Assembly: GCF_009363715.1 (NCBI RefSeq)
Contig: NZ_CP045404.1
Coordinates: 3,936,001-4,000,000 of the forward strand
Direction of reading: 5' to 3'
Source of the DNA: Roseovarius sp. THAF9
GTDB taxonomy: Bacteria > Pseudomonadota > Alphaproteobacteria > Rhodobacterales > Rhodobacteraceae
DNA: 64,000 nt
This document shows positions 61,579-64,000 of this stretch, piece after piece. Position 1 is the first letter of the stretch; each line of letters opens with the position of its first letter. Under the pieces are notes generated by a model. It worked only from the letters and a program-made list of their open reading frames with translations, ran no database searches and was not told where the DNA came from. Position numbers and translations under genes: made by a program.

Positions 61579-62396
61579 CGGCGGGCATACCAGCTGCTGG
61601 AGGCGAATTGACGGGTGTAGAATTCCGCCAGAAGGCCAAGGATAAGAAGAACGCAGCCCACGATGAGCGCGTATTCGACACTGGTGTTGCGCGGAAAGTA
61701 GTTGGCGAAGACGTACCCGCGGCACTGGTCGATGGCGTGAAACAGCGGGTTCCAATCGAACATGGCCAGCATGTAGCCGGGCAGCGTGTTGGCGACGAAA
61801 AGCTTGCCCGACGCGATCATGTTGGCACGGGTATAGACGATCTGGATCAGGTTTACCGCCGTGGGAAACCACGGTTTCGCCGCCATGATCAGAAGGCCGA
61901 CCCCGCAGCCGGTGAACCAGGCCAGCAACAGCATTCCGAAGGCGCCGATCGGATCGGCGATTTCGATCCGTTGAAAGGCGGTGTGATAGATGAACAGGAT
62001 CACCAGCGCCGACAGGACCTGAATGTAAAGGGCACCCAGCGCCGCGGAGGTGATGGAAATGATCGTGTTCATCGGTGCATGCTGCATCATGGGCGACGAC
62101 GGACCCGCAGCACCCGCGACCGCGCCCAGCGCCTTGATGTGGGTGAGGTAGAGAAACACCCCGGACATCATGTAGAGCAGGAAATCGCCGCGCAGCTTGG
62201 CCCCGCGCAGGCCCAGGACCGTGAACATCAGATAAAAGGCAAGAACGAAGATGATCGCGGTGCTGATGTTGACGAACAGCGCCATGAACGCGTTGCCATG
62301 CGTGCTGCGCACGTCGCGGACCGTGGTGTGATAGATCAGCTCGCAGATCGTCACGATGGACGATAGAACCGATTTCTTGCGCGTGTTCTGAAACAT
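61575..62396 (-). CDS. ABC-2 polysaccharide export permease (KpsM-like)
   Basis: 273 residues, six membrane segments of ABC-2 type (for example FVNISTAIIFVLAFYLMFTV, GALYIQVLSALVILFIYHTA, VGCVLLILGLLAEFYTRQFA), with an N-terminal amphipathic TICELIYHTTVRDVRSTHGN as in KpsM/RkpT permeases. Exports capsule or surface polysaccharide with an ATPase partner that is not in the window; kdsB close by fits. Confidence 0.88.
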   Translation of the reverse strand: MFQNTRKKSVLSSIVTICELIYHTTVRDVRSTHGNAFMALFVNISTAIIFVLAFYLMFTVLGLRGAKLRGDFLLYMMSGVFLYLTHIKALGAVAGAAGPSSPMMQHAPMNTIISITSAALGALYIQVLSALVILFIYHTAFQRIEIADPIGAFGMLLLAWFTGCGVGLLIMAAKPWFPTAVNLIQIVYTRANMIASGKLFVANTLPGYMLAMFDWNPLFHAIDQCRGYVFANYFPRNTSVEYALIVGCVLLILGLLAEFYTRQFASSSWYARR

Positions 62397-62535
62397 GTCC
62401 TGTCTGGAGCAACCGCCTTGTTGTGAAATTCTCGCACGGAATTCTTGCCGTCCCGTTAGTGACGTACCATAAGGGGCACGCAGCGGTCCCGCAACAAACG
62501 CCTTTGTGGGTTGGACAAAAGAATGGGAGCAGGCA

Positions 62536-63333
62536 TTGGATTACGACAAACTTGTCACGGTCATGCGGCGGTTGGCGCTGGAAGCCGGCGACCGGATCAT
62601 GGAGATCTACGACGCGGACGATTTCGACGTGAAGGTGAAATCGGATGACAGCCCGGTGACCGCGGCGGACGAGGCGGCGGACAAGATTGTCTCGGACGGG
62701 CTGCGGGCGGCGTTTCCCGATGTGGCCCTGATCACCGAGGAACAGGCCGCGACCCATGGCGAGCAGGCCGACACCTTCCTGATCGTCGATCCCTTGGACG
62801 GGACCAAGGAGTTCATACACCGGCGCGGCGACTTCACCGTCAACATCGCCTATGTCGAGAATGGTGTTCCGACGCGGGGCGTGGTCTACGCGCCGGCCAA
62901 AGGACGGATGTTCTTTACTCGCCCCGACGGGGTTTCGGTGGAGGAAACCGGACCCTTCGCACGGCACAGGTCCGGCGCGCTGACCAAGATTGACGTGTCC
63001 GATCCGGACAACGGCGCGCTGATGGTGGTGGCCAGCAAGTCGCACCGGGATCAGGCGACGGACGATTACATCAACAAGTATGCCGTCAAGGATATGACAA
63101 GCGCGGGGTCGTCGCTGAAATTCTGCCTGATCGCGACGGGCGAGGCGGATATCTATCCGCGCCTCGGTCGGACGATGGAATGGGATACCGCCGCCGGGCA
63201 CGCGGTACTTTTGGGAGCCGGCGGCCAAGTGGTACGTTTCGATGACCAGACGCCTTTGAAATATGGCAAGGAAGCCTATGCCAACCCGTTTTTCATCGCC
63301 TATGCGCCTAAGGTTGAGCTGAAGCCCGCCTAA
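62536..63333 (+). CDS. cysQ: 3'(2'),5'-bisphosphate nucleotidase CysQ
   Basis: Inositol-monophosphatase-fold enzyme that hydrolyses PAP in sulfate assimilation. Metal-binding motifs ALITEEQAAT, FLIVDPLDGTKEFIHRRGDF (DPLDGT) and GRTMEWDTAAGHAVLLGAGG (WDxAAGHA). TTG at 62536 with GGAGCAGG upstream is the favoured start (LDYDKLVTVMRR); GTG 62506 and ATG 62563 are alternatives. Overlaps kdsB by one base (TAATG). Confidence 0.93.
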   Translation: MDYDKLVTVMRRLALEAGDRIMEIYDADDFDVKVKSDDSPVTAADEAADKIVSDGLRAAFPDVALITEEQAATHGEQADTFLIVDPLDGTKEFIHRRGDFTVNIAYVENGVPTRGVVYAPAKGRMFFTRPDGVSVEETGPFARHRSGALTKIDVSDPDNGALMVVASKSHRDQATDDYINKYAVKDMTSAGSSLKFCLIATGEADIYPRLGRTMEWDTAAGHAVLLGAGGQVVRFDDQTPLKYGKEAYANPFFIAYAPKVELKPA

Positions 63334-64000
63334 TGAGCGTCTTGGTGGTCATCCCGGCACGCTATGCCTCGAGCCGCTATCCGGGCAAGCCGCTGGCCAT
63401 GCTGCGTGGCGCGGATGGCACGGAAAAGAGCCTGATCGAGCGCAGCTGGCTGTCGGCCAAAAGCGTTTCGGGTGTCGACCGGGTGGTCGTGGCCACGGAT
63501 GACACGCGGATCGAAGAGGCGGCGCGCGGTTTTGGTGCCGAGGTGGTGATGACCTCGCCAGACTGCGCCAACGGGACAGAACGCTGTGCCGACGCGCTGC
63601 GAAATCTCGGTGGCGATTACCAGATCGTGGTGAACCTGCAGGGCGACGCGCCGCTGACCCCGTACTGGTTTGTCGAGGACCTGATCGCGGGGATGCGCGA
63701 GACCCCGGAAACAGATGTGGCCACGCCGGTACTGCGCTGCGACGGGCGGGCGCTGAACGGGTTCCTTGAAGATCGCGCCAATGGCCGGGTTGGCGGCACG
63801 ACGGCAGTTTTCGGCCAATCGCGCCACGCGCTCTATTTCTCGAAGGAAGTGGTGCCCTATACGTCGCGCGTGTACGGCGACGGGGAAGAGACACCGGTGT
63901 TTCACCATGTGGGGGTCTATGCCTACAGGCCGGAAGCATTGTATGCTTACGGAACCTGGTCGGCGGGCCGGTTGGAAACGCTGGAAGGGCTTGAACAACT
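63333..64000 (+). CDS. kdsB: 3-deoxy-manno-octulosonate cytidylyltransferase (partial)
   Basis: First 222 residues of CMP-KDO synthetase: MSVLVVIPARYASSRYPGKP, VVVATDDTRIEEAARGFGAE, VVMTSPDCANGTERCADALR, VNLQGDAPLTPYWFVEDLIA. Activates KDO for LPS or capsule. Runs off the right edge. One-base overlap with cysQ indicates co-transcription. Confidence 0.95.
   Translation, partial: MSVLVVIPARYASSRYPGKPLAMLRGADGTEKSLIERSWLSAKSVSGVDRVVVATDDTRIEEAARGFGAEVVMTSPDCANGTERCADALRNLGGDYQIVVNLQGDAPLTPYWFVEDLIAGMRETPETDVATPVLRCDGRALNGFLEDRANGRVGGTTAVFGQSRHALYFSKEVVPYTSRVYGDGEETPVFHHVGVYAYRPEALYAYGTWSAGRLETLEGLEQ

Noticed and set aside
61579..63228. Upstream extension of the SH3-protein frame to a 753-residue product
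   Set aside because: Crosses the permease gene and cysQ; the signal peptide at 61578 and the overlap with the permease stop fix the real start.

Overview
This window is the right-hand part of a large integrative and conjugative element (ICE) of the alphaproteobacterial Trb type, followed by the chromosome it sits in. Every position up to about 56.2 kb belongs to the element. From there to 64 kb is a chromosomal block: radC (cut short), dnaJ, dnaK, alkB, an SH3-like secreted protein, a polysaccharide-export permease, cysQ and kdsB. High GC, this gene content and the protein sequences suggest a marine-type Rhodobacteraceae (Roseobacter-like) host. The family call is an inference; genus and species cannot be read from this.

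Layout. 0-8.7 kb: mating-pair-formation operon trbB-C-D-E-J-K-L-F-G-I on the minus strand (trbI runs off the left edge). 8.9-10.2 kb: an inserted fragment with a dead ABC-F gene end and a methyltransferase. 10.2-12.6 kb: copG-like regulator and coupling protein traG. 12.9-13.6 kb: a stray SDR gene. 13.7-22.4 kb: DNA-processing and control block: relaxase, a convincing oriT, lytic transglycosylase, DUF736, TraF peptidase, DUF2840, RHH protein, ParA, RepA, an AlpA-like (RdfS-like) factor, a frameshifted DUF6499/DUF2285 pair (FseA-like), a QseM-like DUF2285 protein and an XRE regulator. 23.6-24.6 kb: a second, inverted copy of the methyltransferase fragment. 24.6-35.8 kb: DUF2493, Toprim, methyltransferase-helicase (strawberry notch type), small proteins, ParB, DUF2958 and ArdC; several share near-identical upstream leaders. 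36-54.2 kb: anti-phage cargo. 54.3-56.1 kb: SNase-like gene, tyrosine integrase and the attachment junction inside radC.

How it works together. The integrase recombines at a site in the JAB/MPN motif of radC, leaving a 220-residue RadC fragment here. Excision is expected to be controlled by XRE and QseM-like proteins acting on an FseA-like activator that needs a +1 frameshift, then by the AlpA-like excision factor; this mirrors ICEMlSymR7A of Mesorhizobium. RepA/ParA would maintain the excised circle. The relaxase would nick an RP4-like ATCCTG|C site next to an inverted repeat, TraG would pass the strand to the Trb channel, and ArdC, the methyltransferase-helicase and neighbours are placed as early genes in the recipient.

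Cargo. One minus-strand run (47.4 to 37.6 kb) carries an XRE regulator, a SIR2-type ABC three-component system, then a Mokosh type I pair (kinase-like helicase plus PLD nuclease), apparently behind a single strong promoter with an operator in it. A second cargo block (47.5-54.3 kb), bounded by a 27-bp direct repeat, holds a DUF4143 ATPase, a 1328-residue nuclease-nSTAND-helical-repeat protein and a PD-(D/E)XK nuclease; the last two look like an undescribed or poorly described two-gene defence system.

The most interesting items are the two-gene nSTAND/nuclease system, the repeated leaders, the 1-kb inverted repeats that bracket the whole mobilisation block, the oriT with its repeated operator, and the paired +1 frameshifts.
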